Below the pieces are notes generated by a model. The model was not told the DNA's origin. It worked only from the letters and a program-made list of their open reading frames with translations, and did no database searches. A stretch of 64,000 bases of DNA from Azospirillum doebereinerae (GTDB lineage Bacteria > Pseudomonadota > Alphaproteobacteria > Azospirillales > Azospirillaceae), in NCBI RefSeq assembly GCF_003989665.1, contig NZ_RZIJ01000023.1, positions 43,420 through 107,419 on the forward strand. The letters are read 5' to 3'. Positions 45,805 to 55,860 of this stretch are shown one piece after another. The translations under genes were made by a program, and so were the position numbers. The stretch's first letter is position 1. Each line of letters opens with the position of its first letter.

Positions 45805-45847
45805 TTTTACCCAGGGTATATTGACGCCCAATTTTACCCGGTGTAAA
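45805..45847. promoter_or_regulatory. Two imperfect palindromes, possible operator pair
   Basis: TTTTACCCAGGGTATA (45805-45820) and TTTTACCCGGTGTAAA (45832-45847) are related dyads 27 bp apart, centre to centre. The first starts at the SH3 stop codon; both lie 52-94 bp before the DUF2239 gene. Spacing is near 2.6 helical turns. The regulator is unknown; a TetR-like protein would fit the dyad type. Confidence 0.5.
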
Positions 45848-45898
45848 CAAGCGTCCGTCGCCCCGGCCCCGAGCGCCGGAGGCCCCTGGAGCCTGATC

Positions 45899-46498
45899 AT
45901 GACCAGCACCGAACCGACCCTCCGTTGCATCGCCTTCGCCGGGCACCGGAGGATCGCCGCCGGCCCCCTCGCCCAGATCGCCCGCGCCGTGAAGGAGCAG
46001 GACGACCGCGAGGGCACCCCCGCCATCCTGATCTTCGACGCCGCCACCAGCGCGCGGGTCGAGCTGGACCTGCGCGGCACGCCCGATGAGGTCGTCGCCC
46101 GGCTGGAGCCGGCCCCGGCCCCGGAACCGCGCAAGGCCGGACCGGGGCGGCCCAAGCTGGGGGTCGTGTCGCGCGAGATCTCCCTGCTGCCGCGCCACTG
46201 GGACTGGCTGGCCACGCAGCCCGGTGGCGCCTCGGTGACGCTGCGCAAGCTGGTGGAGGAGGCCAAGCGCGCCGGACAGGAGAAGGACCGCGCCCGCGAC
46301 GCCCAGAACGCCGCACAGCGCTTCCTGACCGCCATGGCCGGCGATTTGCCGAACTACGAGGAGGCCACCCGCGCCTTCTACGCGAACGACGCGGCGCGCT
46401 TCACCGCGCTGATCGCCGCGTGGCCGGCGGACGTGCGCGACCACGCCGCCGAACTGGCGGCGACGGCGATGGGAAACGCCGGCGACGCGGCCCGCTGA
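45899..46498 (+). CDS. DUF2239 family protein
   Basis: The 199-residue product has the family start LRCIAFAGHRRIAAGPLAQIARA, ILIFDAATSARVELDLRGT and a GRPKLGVVSREISLLPRHWDWLATQPGGASVTLRKLVEEA stretch that looks like a ribbon-helix-helix or DNA-binding module. The C-terminus is helical (AQRFLTAMAGDLPNYEEATRAFYA). Function is unknown, and the RPKLGVVSREI segment suggests DNA binding. GGAG precedes the ATG. Two palindromes lie upstream and could mean autoregulation. Confidence 0.82.
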   Translation: MTSTEPTLRCIAFAGHRRIAAGPLAQIARAVKEQDDREGTPAILIFDAATSARVELDLRGTPDEVVARLEPAPAPEPRKAGPGRPKLGVVSREISLLPRHWDWLATQPGGASVTLRKLVEEAKRAGQEKDRARDAQNAAQRFLTAMAGDLPNYEEATRAFYANDAARFTALIAAWPADVRDHAAELAATAMGNAGDAAR

Positions 46499-46519
46499 CG
46501 CCGCGCCGGACCGAGGCCC

Positions 46520-47110
46520 TCACGCGAAGTCCTTCGCCAGCTCCGCCAGCACGGCCTCGGGCATCACCGCCAGATGGCCGTAGTTGGGGTGGGCGATGCC
46601 GACCAGCACCCGCGCGCCCGGCTCGCGGAAGGCGGCGATCTGCGCGTCGGTGAAGTCGAAGTGAAGGAAATGGACCGACGAGGTCTTGCCGGCCGCGTTG
46701 GTGCGCTCGACGTCGCCTTCCGGCCGCCCGGCGATGGTCGCGTCGCCGACCTGGATCGTCATGTGCCCTTCGATCCCGCCCAGCGCGCTCAGCACCCGGT
46801 CGCGGCGGACCGGATCGTCGATCTCGACCATCACCGTCGCCACCAGCTCGCGTCCCTTGGGGATCAGCGGGTTGTAGGCATGGAGCTCGTCGGCGATCTG
46901 CTCCTCCCCGCCCTTCTCGATGTGCAGCATCTCGTGGATCTGCTGCCACATCGTCTCGTAGCTCTCGAAGTAGAAGGTGACGTCCGGGCCGACGGGCAGG
47001 CGGCGGTTCCTCTTGACCGCCACCAGGGCCTTGCGGCGATCCAGGCGCTCCTGGGCGTATTGCGCCATCGGCAGGATGTCGGCGCGGGTGATTGCGGTCT
47101 TCGCGGCCAT
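46520..47110 (-). CDS. DUF3501 family protein
   Basis: The 196-residue cytoplasmic protein fits DUF3501: ITRADILPMAQYAQERLDRRKALVAVKRNRRLPVGP, YFESYETMWQQIHEMLHIEKGGEEQIADELHAYNPLIP, and the ending VLVGIAHPNYGHLAVMPEAVLAEL. Function unknown. In many proteobacteria it follows a rubrerythrin and a CCG-type Fe-S oxidoreductase gene, as here, which suggests a role in peroxide or redox protection. It lies 22 bp after the Fe-S gene. Confidence 0.88.
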   Translation of the reverse strand: MAAKTAITRADILPMAQYAQERLDRRKALVAVKRNRRLPVGPDVTFYFESYETMWQQIHEMLHIEKGGEEQIADELHAYNPLIPKGRELVATVMVEIDDPVRRDRVLSALGGIEGHMTIQVGDATIAGRPEGDVERTNAAGKTSSVHFLHFDFTDAQIAAFREPGARVLVGIAHPNYGHLAVMPEAVLAELAKDFA

Positions 47111-47132
47111 GATCCGGGGTCTCCCTCCGTCT

Positions 47133-48494
47133 TCAAACGGTGATGCCGTAGGCGCGGGCGAACAGTTCGACCGGGTGCAGGTTCTCGGGCAACGGGCCGT
47201 CGCCATCGCCGTTGAGCCGGGCGATGCCCTGCATGATGTGCGGTCCGGCGATCGGGCATTCCGACGCGACGAAGCGCTTGCCGGACTTCAAAGCCTGGGT
47301 GGCGACCGGCTTGCCGACCTTCAGCGCCACCGGGAAGTTCTCGGTCAACACCCCCCACGACCCGCCATGGCCAGAGCAGCGCTCGATCACCTTCAGGTCG
47401 GCCTGGGGGATCAGGCGCAGCATCTCCGCCGCCTTTTGCCCCATGTTCTGGGCGCGGGCGTGGCAGGCGACGTGCAGCGCGACGCCGCCCGGCAGCGGTT
47501 CCAGTCCCGGCGCCAGCCCGTCGCGCCGGGCGATGTCGACGATGTATTCGCTGACGTCGAAGGTCGCCTGCGCCAGCGTCTCGACCGCCGCGCGGTGAGG
47601 CGCGTCCTTCGGCACGATCAGCGGCCATTCCAGCTTGAGCATCAGGGCGCAGCTCGGCACCAGCGCGACGACGTCGTAGCCCTTGTCGATCCAGGGGCCG
47701 AGCGCCCGCGCCACCGCCGCCGCCTTGGCGTCCACCCGCGCAAGGTCGCCCTGCTCCAATTGCGGCATGCCGCAGCAGGCGGGATAGACCACCTCGGTCT
47801 CGACCCCGTTGCGGGCCAGCACGGCGCGCGCCGCCATGCCGATGGCCGGGTTGTTGTAGTTGGCGAAGCAGGTCGCGTAGAGCACCGCCTTGCGCTTGCC
47901 GAAGGCCGGCGCCTCATGGTTGAGCGGCAACGGTTCGGCCTTGGCGCGCATCGCCAGGGTCTTGCCGGTGAAGGCCGGCAGATGCGCCTCGCGGTGGACG
48001 CCCGCGATCTTCTCCAGGACCGGGCGGGTCAGCCGGTTGGTCTCGGCCGAGGCCCAGTTGGCGAGCGGGGCGACCGGACGCGCCAACTCCCCGTTGCGGT
48101 CGGTTTGCGTCAACTGCTTCAAGGCGAAGGGGACGCCACGAGTCCGGGTCTCCATCGCCCGGTGGCGGACCATCAGGTGCGGAAAATCCACCGCCCATTC
48201 GTGCGGCGGCACGTAGGGGCATTTGGTCATGAAACACAGGTCGCACAGCGTGCAGGCGGCGACGACGCCCTTGAAGTCTTCGGACTTCACGCCGTGCAGT
48301 TCGGCGTCGCCCGCGTTGTCGATCAGGTCGAACAGGCGGGGGAAGCTGTCGCACAGGTTGAAGCAGCGCCGGCAGCCGTGGCAGATGTCGAAGACGCGGC
48401 GCGTCTCGGCGTCGAGCTTCGCCGCGTCGGTGAAGTCCGGGTTCCGCCAATCGAGCGGATGACGGACCGGGGGTTCGAGGCTGCCTTCGCGCAT
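47133..48494 (-). CDS. Heterodisulfide-reductase-like Fe-S oxidoreductase (CCG domains)
   Basis: The 453-residue protein has an N-terminal pair of 4Fe-4S motifs (CHGCRRCFNLC and CTLCDLCFMTKCPY) and two CCG-type domains (VVYPACCGMPQLEQGD, and HVACHARAQNMG with ERCSGHGGSWG, in which the CCG is changed to CSG). It resembles GlpC/HdrD subunits and is typically found with rubrerythrin and DUF3501. It may pass electrons from a quinone or dithiol donor to rubrerythrin; this is an inference from clustering. AGAGGGACG precedes the ATG at 48494. Confidence 0.87.
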   Translation of the reverse strand: MREGSLEPPVRHPLDWRNPDFTDAAKLDAETRRVFDICHGCRRCFNLCDSFPRLFDLIDNAGDAELHGVKSEDFKGVVAACTLCDLCFMTKCPYVPPHEWAVDFPHLMVRHRAMETRTRGVPFALKQLTQTDRNGELARPVAPLANWASAETNRLTRPVLEKIAGVHREAHLPAFTGKTLAMRAKAEPLPLNHEAPAFGKRKAVLYATCFANYNNPAIGMAARAVLARNGVETEVVYPACCGMPQLEQGDLARVDAKAAAVARALGPWIDKGYDVVALVPSCALMLKLEWPLIVPKDAPHRAAVETLAQATFDVSEYIVDIARRDGLAPGLEPLPGGVALHVACHARAQNMGQKAAEMLRLIPQADLKVIERCSGHGGSWGVLTENFPVALKVGKPVATQALKSGKRFVASECPIAGPHIMQGIARLNGDGDGPLPENLHPVELFARAYGITV

Positions 48495-48527
48495 GGCGTC
48501 CCTCTTTTTGGGTGGCAGGCGTGGTGG

Positions 48528-48632
48528 CCCCCTCCCCATCCCTCCCCCGCTTCGCGGGAGAGGGGGTAGGAGCTTTGCAAGGGCTGGCGGCAGTTCCCTC
48601 TCCCGCAAAGCGGGGGAGGGCTAGGGAGGGGG
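48528..48632. repeat. Palindromic repeat, copy D
   Basis: Arms CCCCCTCCCCATCCCTCCCC..GGGAGAGGG and its near complement, each with an inner GCTTCGC-type palindrome. It lies between the rubrerythrin and Fe-S genes. Its sequence is closest to copy A in glcE. Confidence 0.87.
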
Positions 48633-48655
48633 AACCGCTGCTGCCCCCTTCCACC

Positions 48656-49069
48656 TCACAACGCCTCGAGCGCCTTCTGGAAGCGTCCGGCGTGGCTCTT
48701 TTCCGCCTTCGCCAACGTCTCGAACCAGTCCGCGACCTCGTCGAAACCCTCGTCGCGGGCGGTCCGGGCCATGCCCGGATACATGTCGGTGTATTCGTGG
48801 GTCTCGCCCGCGATGGCGGCCTTGAGGTTGTTGTCGGTCGCGCCGATCGGCAGGCCGGTGGCGGGGTCGCCGACCTCCTCCAGGAATTCCAGATGGCCGT
48901 GGGCGTGGCCGGTCTCGCCCTCCGCCGTGGAGCGGAAAACGGAGGCCACGTCGTTGAAGCCCTCGATATCGGCCTTCTGCGCGAAATAGAGGTAGCGGCG
49001 GTTCGCTTGGCTCTCGCCGGCGAAAGCGGCTTTCAGATTGTCCTCGGTCTTGGTGCCCTTCAGCGACAT
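48656..49069 (-). CDS. Rubrerythrin (erythrin type, no rubredoxin domain)
   Basis: Diiron peroxidase that reduces hydrogen peroxide. The 137-residue protein has the four-helix bundle ligands: E19 (AFAGES), E52 and H55 (AEGETGHAHGH), E89 and E92 (AGETHEYTDMY), E123 and H126 (KAEKSH). The C-terminal rubredoxin domain of classical rubrerythrin is absent, so it needs an outside electron donor; the Fe-S oxidoreductase downstream is a candidate. A possible Irr box lies about 130 bp upstream. Confidence 0.92.
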   Translation of the reverse strand: MSLKGTKTEDNLKAAFAGESQANRRYLYFAQKADIEGFNDVASVFRSTAEGETGHAHGHLEFLEEVGDPATGLPIGATDNNLKAAIAGETHEYTDMYPGMARTARDEGFDEVADWFETLAKAEKSHAGRFQKALEAL

Positions 49070-49191
49070 GACTGGTTCCTCCGGACGGTTTCGCCCGGCG
49101 TCGCCACGCCCCTCTTGTTCCAAAGCGTCCGGGTGCGCGGCGCGTCCGGCGTCACACGGATCGTCTCACCAACAGTTCGCGTCGTCAACAA

Positions 49192-49208
49192 TCTGGAAAA
49201 TATCTAAA
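49192..49208 (-). promoter_or_regulatory. Candidate Irr box (ICE) upstream of rubrerythrin
   Basis: Read on the minus strand, TTTAGA-TATTT-TCCAGA fits the iron control element layout TTTAGA-N5-TCTAAA at 10 of 12 positions. It lies between irr and rubrerythrin. Irr bound here would make rubrerythrin iron- or heme-dependent. Confidence 0.4.
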
Positions 49209-49271
49209 GACAGCGTCAAGCCGCCGCGCCGCAACGGCTTCGCACGTCCATCCAGACCAGCGTCTGTCTGG

Positions 49272-49697
49272 TTACTCGCCGTCCTCGACGAGGCGGACGA
49301 TCACGTCGACCCGCGCGATCCGCGTGCCGGCGGGGGCGGCTGGAAGGTTCCGGATCGCCAGATGGTCGCCGGGGATGTCCTCCAGGCGGCCGGTGTTCTC
49401 CAGGAAGAAATGGTGATGGTCGCTGGTGTTGGTGTCGAAGTAGGACTTGCCCGCCTCCACCACCACCTCGCGCAGCAGGCCGGCGTCGGTGAACTGGTTC
49501 AGCGTGTTGTAGACGGTCGCCAGCGACACCCGCAGGTCGGCCGACAGAGCCTCCCCGTGCAGTTGTTCCGCCGTCACGTGCCGGTCGCAGCCCTCGAACA
49601 GCAGGCGGGCGAGGCCCAGCCGCTGGCGGGTCGGACGCAGGCCAGCGCCTTGCAGACGGTCGAGAACGCGCTTGAAGGGGCGGGTGGCGGTCATCAT
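49272..49697 (-). CDS. irr: Iron response regulator Irr (Fur family)
   Basis: Fur-family repressor/activator of 141 residues. The winged helix (RPTRQRLGLARLLFEG, SLATVYNTLNQFTDAGLL) is followed by TSDHHHFFLENTGRLEDIP. The HHH at 94-96 is the conserved heme-responsive motif of alphaproteobacterial Irr, and the Cys pairs that bind structural zinc in Fur are missing. The N-terminal GCPW heme motif of Bradyrhizobium Irr is also absent, as in most other Irr proteins. It is upstream of rubrerythrin on the same strand. PerR is the main alternative. Confidence 0.85.
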   Translation of the reverse strand: MMTATRPFKRVLDRLQGAGLRPTRQRLGLARLLFEGCDRHVTAEQLHGEALSADLRVSLATVYNTLNQFTDAGLLREVVVEAGKSYFDTNTSDHHHFFLENTGRLEDIPGDHLAIRNLPAAPAGTRIARVDVIVRLVEDGE

Positions 49698-49821
49698 GGG
49701 CGGAACCCGGAGCGCGATGGACGCGGCACAAGGCCGCAGACCGTTCCAATGTAGAACCTTTCCACCGCGCGACGCAAGAAAGCGCGTCGCGCGGTGGAGT
49801 GGCTGGCCCGATTGCGCCCGG

Positions 49822-51219
<1,398 letters not shown>

Positions 51220-51434
51220 CGAACCCTCCAAAAACCGTACACGCGTCCCGAGGGACGCCCGATCAAAGCGGCGGACACCAGACGACGAAAGACCCCGTCG
51301 GAAACCGGACCGGTTGCCGGCAGGGTGCGCCATGCGGTTCTATATATGAGGAATTGCGCCGTCCTACGAGGGGATTCGGACCGTCGCGCAAAAAACGTTC
51401 ACGGTTTTCCGCAACTGCGAACGGAAGAATCGGG

Positions 51435-52211
51435 TCATTCCGCTCCCAACTCCGTCCCGGATCCGCCATTCGGCTCCCCTGCCAGCTCCGCCGCCAGCCG
51501 GCCCGGCGCGTCGGTGAAGACCCCCGTCACGCCCCAGGCGAACATCGTCCGCGCCCGTTCCGCGTCGTTGACCGTGTAGGCCAGCACCGGGCGCCCGGTG
51601 GCGCGATAGGCGGCGACCGTCTCCGGAGTCTGCCATTCGTGGTTCACGTTGATGGTCGCGGCGCCGACGCGGTCGGCGATGGCTGCCCAATCCGCCGGCT
51701 CCTTCCAGATCAGATAGCCGCGCGGGATCTCCGGCCAGAGATCGCGCGCGACCTCCAGGCTGGGCACCTCGAAGCTGGAGAGCAGCAGCGGCCGCCCGGC
51801 CGGCCACAACCGGCGCAGGACCGCCAGCGCGGCCTCCGCCGTCGCCACGTCCTGCCCCGGATAGGGCTTGATCTCCAGGTTCAGCGATAGGCCGAGGTCG
51901 CGGATCAGCTCCACCGCCTCCTCCAGCGCCGGCACCCGCTCGTCGGCGAAGCGCGGGTCGAACCAGGACCCGGCGTCGAGTTGGCGCAACGCCTCCAGAT
52001 CGAGCAGCGGCACCGGCCCCCGGCCGGTGGTGGTGCGGTCCAGCGTGTCGTCGTGGATGATCACCGGCCGGCCGTCGCGGGTCAGCATCACGTCCAGCTC
52101 GACCCAGGAGGCGCCCTGGCGGGCAGCCTCGCGAATCGAGGCCAGCGTGTTTTCCGGGGCGCTTTCCTTGGCGCCGCGATGGCCGATCAGGCGGGGAAGA
52201 GTCGACAGCAT
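51435..52211 (-). CDS. Glycerophosphodiester phosphodiesterase
   Basis: Hydrolyses glycerophosphodiesters to glycerol-3-phosphate and an alcohol. The 258-residue product has LIGHRGAKESAPENTLASI (catalytic His-Arg-Gly and Glu-Asn), VELDVMLTRDGRPVIIHDDTLDRTT and LNLEIKPYPG, all hallmarks of UgpQ-like enzymes, and no signal peptide. It may recycle headgroups from phosphatidylcholine, which fits a Pcs-containing organism. ATG at 52211 chosen; a GTG 3 codons upstream is possible. Divergent from the radical SAM gene. Confidence 0.92.
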   Translation of the reverse strand: MLSTLPRLIGHRGAKESAPENTLASIREAARQGASWVELDVMLTRDGRPVIIHDDTLDRTTTGRGPVPLLDLEALRQLDAGSWFDPRFADERVPALEEAVELIRDLGLSLNLEIKPYPGQDVATAEAALAVLRRLWPAGRPLLLSSFEVPSLEVARDLWPEIPRGYLIWKEPADWAAIADRVGAATINVNHEWQTPETVAAYRATGRPVLAYTVNDAERARTMFAWGVTGVFTDAPGRLAAELAGEPNGGSGTELGAE

Positions 52212-52276
52212 GGGGCACACCGGAGTAAGAGCGGTCGCTTTCCTAATGACCGAATTCGTCGAGGCGGGAAAGAGCG

Positions 52277-53311
52277 ATGAAGCCCCTGCACAGCGTTTCC
52301 GATCTGGTGGCCGCCGGGCTGATGACGCCCGACGCCGGCAAGGCCGTGGAAACGGTGGCCGAGCGCTACGCCGTGGCGCTGACCCCCTACCTGCGCGACA
52401 CGCTGGCCGGGCGCGGCGCCGACGATCCCCTCTACGCCCAGTACGTCCCCTCCCCGCAGGAGGCGCACACCACCCCGGAGGAGCGCGAGGATCCCATCGG
52501 CGACGTGGCGCGCAGCCCCGTCAAGGGCATCGTCCACCGCTACCCGGACCGCGTCCTGCTGAAGCCGCTGCACGCCTGCGCGGTCTATTGCCGCTTCTGC
52601 TTCCGCCGCGAGATGGTCGGCCCCGGCGGCGAGGCGCTGAGCAACGAGGAGATGGACGCGGCGCTGGCCTACATCCGCGACCACGAGGCGATCTGGGAGG
52701 TCGTCGTCACCGGCGGCGACCCGCTGCTGCTGTCGCCGCGCCGGTTGCGCGGCATCGCGCAGGCCCTGTCGACGATGCCGCATGTCGGCGTGCTGCGCCT
52801 GCACAGCCGCATCCCGGCCGCCGATCCCGGCCGGGTGACCGGCGAGCTGATCGAGGCGCTGACCGCCCCCGGCCTCGCCACCTGGATGGCCGTCCACATC
52901 AACCACGCCGACGAGCTGACGCCGGAGGTGCGCGCCGCGCTGGCCCGGCTGGTGGAGGCGGGCATCCCGCTGCTGGGCCAGACGGTGCTGCTGAAGGGCA
53001 TCAACGACAACCCGGCCGCGCTGGAGGCCCTGTTCCGCGGGCTGGTGCGCAACCGGGTGAAGCCCTACTACCTGCACCACCCCGACCTCGCCGCCGGCAC
53101 CAGCCATTTCCGCAACAGCCTCGCCGAGGGGCAGGCGCTGGTGAAGGGGCTGCGCGGCCGGGTCTCGGGCGTCTGCCAGCCGACCTACGTGCTGGACATC
53201 CCCGGCGGCCACGGCAAGACCCCGGCCGCCGCCGCCTGGATCGCGGAGGACGGCGAGGGGACGTACAGGGTCGAGGACTTCACCGGCACGACCCACCGTT
53301 ACCGGGGTTAG
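52277..53311 (+). CDS. KamA/EpmB-family radical SAM aminomutase
   Basis: Radical SAM protein of 344 residues from the lysine 2,3-aminomutase group. The cluster-binding motif is CAVYCRFCFRR, with the PLP-site region HPDLAAGTSHFR and GGDPLLLSPRRL. The short length and layout are those of EpmB, which makes (R)-beta-lysine for modifying elongation factor P. No efp or epmA gene is in the window, so a free lysine aminomutase cannot be excluded. GGCGGG-type site weak; start is supported by the family N-terminus. The end overlaps tspO by 4 bases. Confidence 0.87.
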   Translation: MKPLHSVSDLVAAGLMTPDAGKAVETVAERYAVALTPYLRDTLAGRGADDPLYAQYVPSPQEAHTTPEEREDPIGDVARSPVKGIVHRYPDRVLLKPLHACAVYCRFCFRREMVGPGGEALSNEEMDAALAYIRDHEAIWEVVVTGGDPLLLSPRRLRGIAQALSTMPHVGVLRLHSRIPAADPGRVTGELIEALTAPGLATWMAVHINHADELTPEVRAALARLVEAGIPLLGQTVLLKGINDNPAALEALFRGLVRNRVKPYYLHHPDLAAGTSHFRNSLAEGQALVKGLRGRVSGVCQPTYVLDIPGGHGKTPAAAAWIAEDGEGTYRVEDFTGTTHRYRG

Positions 53312-53847
53312 CGCGGCCAGAGCGCCGGGGTGCCGAACAGCGGGTCGGGATTCAGCAGGGCGTTGTGGACGCCGACGACCGAGGCGAAGCCGGTCCACAG
53401 GATCAGCGGCAGCCAGAGCGCGGCGATGCTCCGGTCGTCTCGGATCACCAGGGCGATGCAGGCCGAACTGACCACGAAGAAGCCGATGGTCCAGGCGGCG
53501 GCCAGGATCGGGCTTCCCAGCGTGAAATAGACCAGGGCGAAGGTCGCGTAGATCGCCCAGCTCACGGCCTGGAGCGCCAGCAGGCTCCCCCGGTGCCGGA
53601 TCGGCCGCGCCGGATCCAGCAGCCGCAGATCGCCCCAGAGCTGGACGATGTTCAGCGAGAACCACATGACCGGAAACACCCAGCCCGGCGGTTGCAGGGG
53701 CGAGGGCGCGTGTCCGGCGAAGGGTTGCGTCCCACGCTCGACGAAACCCCAGGCGTTGACCAGCAGCCAGAACAGCAGAGGTTGCCACCAGCGCACACGG
53801 AACGGGGCGGACGGCGGACGGCGGGAGGAGAGAGTCGTGTCGGTCAT
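53308..53847 (-). CDS. TspO/MBR family protein
   Basis: The 179-residue five-helix membrane protein has VRWWQPLLFWLLVNAWGF, PSPLQPPGWVFPVMWFSLNIVQLWGDLRLL and WTGFASVVGVHNALLN, typical for TspO/MBR, which binds tetrapyrroles and cholesterol-like ligands in an outer or organelle membrane. In alphaproteobacteria TspO tunes tetrapyrrole or pigment gene expression. The start is the ATG at 53847. The N-terminal W-x-PP pattern differs from Rhodobacter TspO, so the call is for the superfamily. Confidence 0.78.
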   Translation of the reverse strand: MTDTTLSSRRPPSAPFRVRWWQPLLFWLLVNAWGFVERGTQPFAGHAPSPLQPPGWVFPVMWFSLNIVQLWGDLRLLDPARPIRHRGSLLALQAVSWAIYATFALVYFTLGSPILAAAWTIGFFVVSSACIALVIRDDRSIAALWLPLILWTGFASVVGVHNALLNPDPLFGTPALWPR

Positions 53848-54071
53848 GCCCCGCGACATAGCGCTGGCGGCGGCGCGGTCAAGCCGCCGCTTCGGCTTCC
53901 GGCCAAGGAGATGGGCGGAGAGCGGAACGGGAATCTCTTGGCGAAAAAAACACCTCCATAGGAAGAAAACACACACAGGAAACCATTGACAAAGAGTGGA
54001 TATTTCTCAATAACACCATTATAAGGCGATTAAAATTATATCAAAACGCCTTTTTGATTTGTGTTCAAAGA
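53848..54071. promoter_or_regulatory. AT-rich leader with sigma-70 promoter
   Basis: TTGACA at 53986-53991 and AATAAC at 54009-54014 are spaced by 17 bp, upstream of the TPR-glycosyltransferase gene. The DNA from 53940 to 54065 is very AT-rich. An AAGGCG..CGCCTT dyad followed by TTTT (54023-54054) lies between promoter and gene. Confidence 0.5.
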
Positions 54072-55853
54072 ATGGCCACCGTCTCCGAAGCGCTTCACAT
54101 CGCGGTTGGCTTGCATCGACGGCAGGACTTCGCGCAAGCCGCCAAAATCTACCAGGACATCATCGCGGCGGCCCCGATGGTGGCCGACGCGTGGCATCTC
54201 CTGGGCCTGCTCCTGCACCAGACTGGGCAGCATGCGGACGGCATCGCCTGCATCCAGGCCGCGATCCAGCGCGACCGGTGCTACGCGAACTATTACGACA
54301 GCCTGGGCTCAGCCTACCGCGCCTTGCCGGACACGGCCTTGGCGGCCGCCAGTCACCGGCTGGCCATCGCCCTGGAGCCGGACAACCGGAAGCCCTATGC
54401 CAATCTCGGCAACGCCCTTCGCGACCATGGCGTGATGGAAGCGGCGGAACGGGCGTACCGTCGGGCGGCGCGGCTGGACCCCACGCACGGCGCCGCGCTG
54501 ATCCCGCTGGCGGCGTGCCTGACGGCGCTGGGGCGTGGCGGCGAGGCAGCCCGCGTCCACAGGATCGGCGTCGCCCTGACGCCGGACCTGTCCCTGGCCC
54601 TCGACGCCTGGGCGAAGGCCTGCCTCGCGGACGGCGGCGCCCCGGACGTCGCCGAGCGGCTGTGCAAGCGTCTGAACGCGGCCGACCCCGGCAACCCGGA
54701 ACGCATCCACAATCTCGGCCTCGCCAAGCTCACCGCGTCGACTCTTCTCACCGCCCATCTGTCCGAGGCCGCCCGGCTGGTCGATTGCGGAAAAATCCGT
54801 GCCGCCCTCGACCTGTTCAAGACCGCCGGCCTCCGCCACGGTCACGGGAACGCCCTGAGGAATTACTTCGGCACCGCGCTGCTGGCGATCCAGAGCGGGG
54901 TGATCGACGAGCCGGTGCTGGACTCCGTCGTGGCGACGGCCCTGCCCCATCTCGCCGCCAACCCCGGCGACATCAACGCGGTCGCCGTCGTCTGCTACGC
55001 CCTCTACCGCCGGGGCAAATTGGCCGTGGCTTCCCGGTTCTTCCGCAAGTTCAGTCGGCACCCGTCATCGACCGGCGAGGCGGACGCGTTCGAACGGTTC
55101 TGGACGATGGTCCAGGGAGAGCCGCGCTTCTTCGCAACCCTGGCCGCCTACGAGCCCCGCCTGCTCCAGCGACGGATGCACCACGTCCTCGCCCCACCCC
55201 GTCCGGACGCTGGGCCGATCATCCTGGCGGGATGCGACGAGGGCTACTGGCGGCGCTTCGGCGTCGCATTCCTGGCCTCCTGGGAGGAGCGGGCGCCATC
55301 CTGCGCGCTGCACGTGCACCTCATCAACCCGTCCGGGGAAACGCGCGCGGAGTTGGAACGCCTCCACGCCGCCCGGCCGGCCAAGCTGTCGGCTTCCTGC
55401 GAGATCTTCGACGACGCGGGACTGTCCAACCACCAGCGCGTCACCTACTACACCTGCGCGCGCTTCGCCGTCGCGGAGCGGTTGCTGCGCGAGGCCGGCG
55501 TCCCGGTCGTGCAGGTGGACATCGACGCGACGTTCGACGCGGATCCCGGCGCCGCGATGGCGGCTTGGCCGGGGTGGGACATCTCGATCATGCGGGACAA
55601 GCGGGGCCGCGGCCCCATGCGGGATTTTCTCGCCGGCTTCATGGCCTTCAACGCGACGGAGGGCGGGCATGGTTTCCTCGACCTCGTCCTGCGCTACATC
55701 GGCTGGCATTTCGACCGGGGACTGGTCTTCTGGGGCCTCGACCAGGCCGCCCCCTACTGCGTGTTCGACCACCTCAAGGGAACCGGGCGCGCGCCCGCGA
55801 CCGTGTGGCACGACTTCGAACGCTTTCCGTTCCTGCATTTCCTGAAGAAATAG
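54072..55853 (+). CDS. TPR protein with glycosyltransferase-like C-terminal domain
   Basis: The 593-residue product has tetratricopeptide repeats in the first 200 residues (for example AWHLLGLLLHQTGQHADGIACIQAAI, NYYDSLGSAYRALPDTALAAASHRLAIALEPD, read as 34-residue units). The C-terminal 240 residues look like a nucleotide-diphospho-sugar transferase fold: ILAGCDEGYWRRFGVAFLASW, then VPVVQVDIDATFD with a DxD-like site, and GFMAFNATEGGHGFLDLVLRYIG. It may glycosylate protein or polysaccharide. The AT-rich leader and separate promoter suggest acquisition. The polysaccharide deacetylase-like gene is convergent. Confidence 0.75.
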   Translation: MATVSEALHIAVGLHRRQDFAQAAKIYQDIIAAAPMVADAWHLLGLLLHQTGQHADGIACIQAAIQRDRCYANYYDSLGSAYRALPDTALAAASHRLAIALEPDNRKPYANLGNALRDHGVMEAAERAYRRAARLDPTHGAALIPLAACLTALGRGGEAARVHRIGVALTPDLSLALDAWAKACLADGGAPDVAERLCKRLNAADPGNPERIHNLGLAKLTASTLLTAHLSEAARLVDCGKIRAALDLFKTAGLRHGHGNALRNYFGTALLAIQSGVIDEPVLDSVVATALPHLAANPGDINAVAVVCYALYRRGKLAVASRFFRKFSRHPSSTGEADAFERFWTMVQGEPRFFATLAAYEPRLLQRRMHHVLAPPRPDAGPIILAGCDEGYWRRFGVAFLASWEERAPSCALHVHLINPSGETRAELERLHAARPAKLSASCEIFDDAGLSNHQRVTYYTCARFAVAERLLREAGVPVVQVDIDATFDADPGAAMAAWPGWDISIMRDKRGRGPMRDFLAGFMAFNATEGGHGFLDLVLRYIGWHFDRGLVFWGLDQAAPYCVFDHLKGTGRAPATVWHDFERFPFLHFLKK

Positions 55854-55860
55854 GCCCGAC

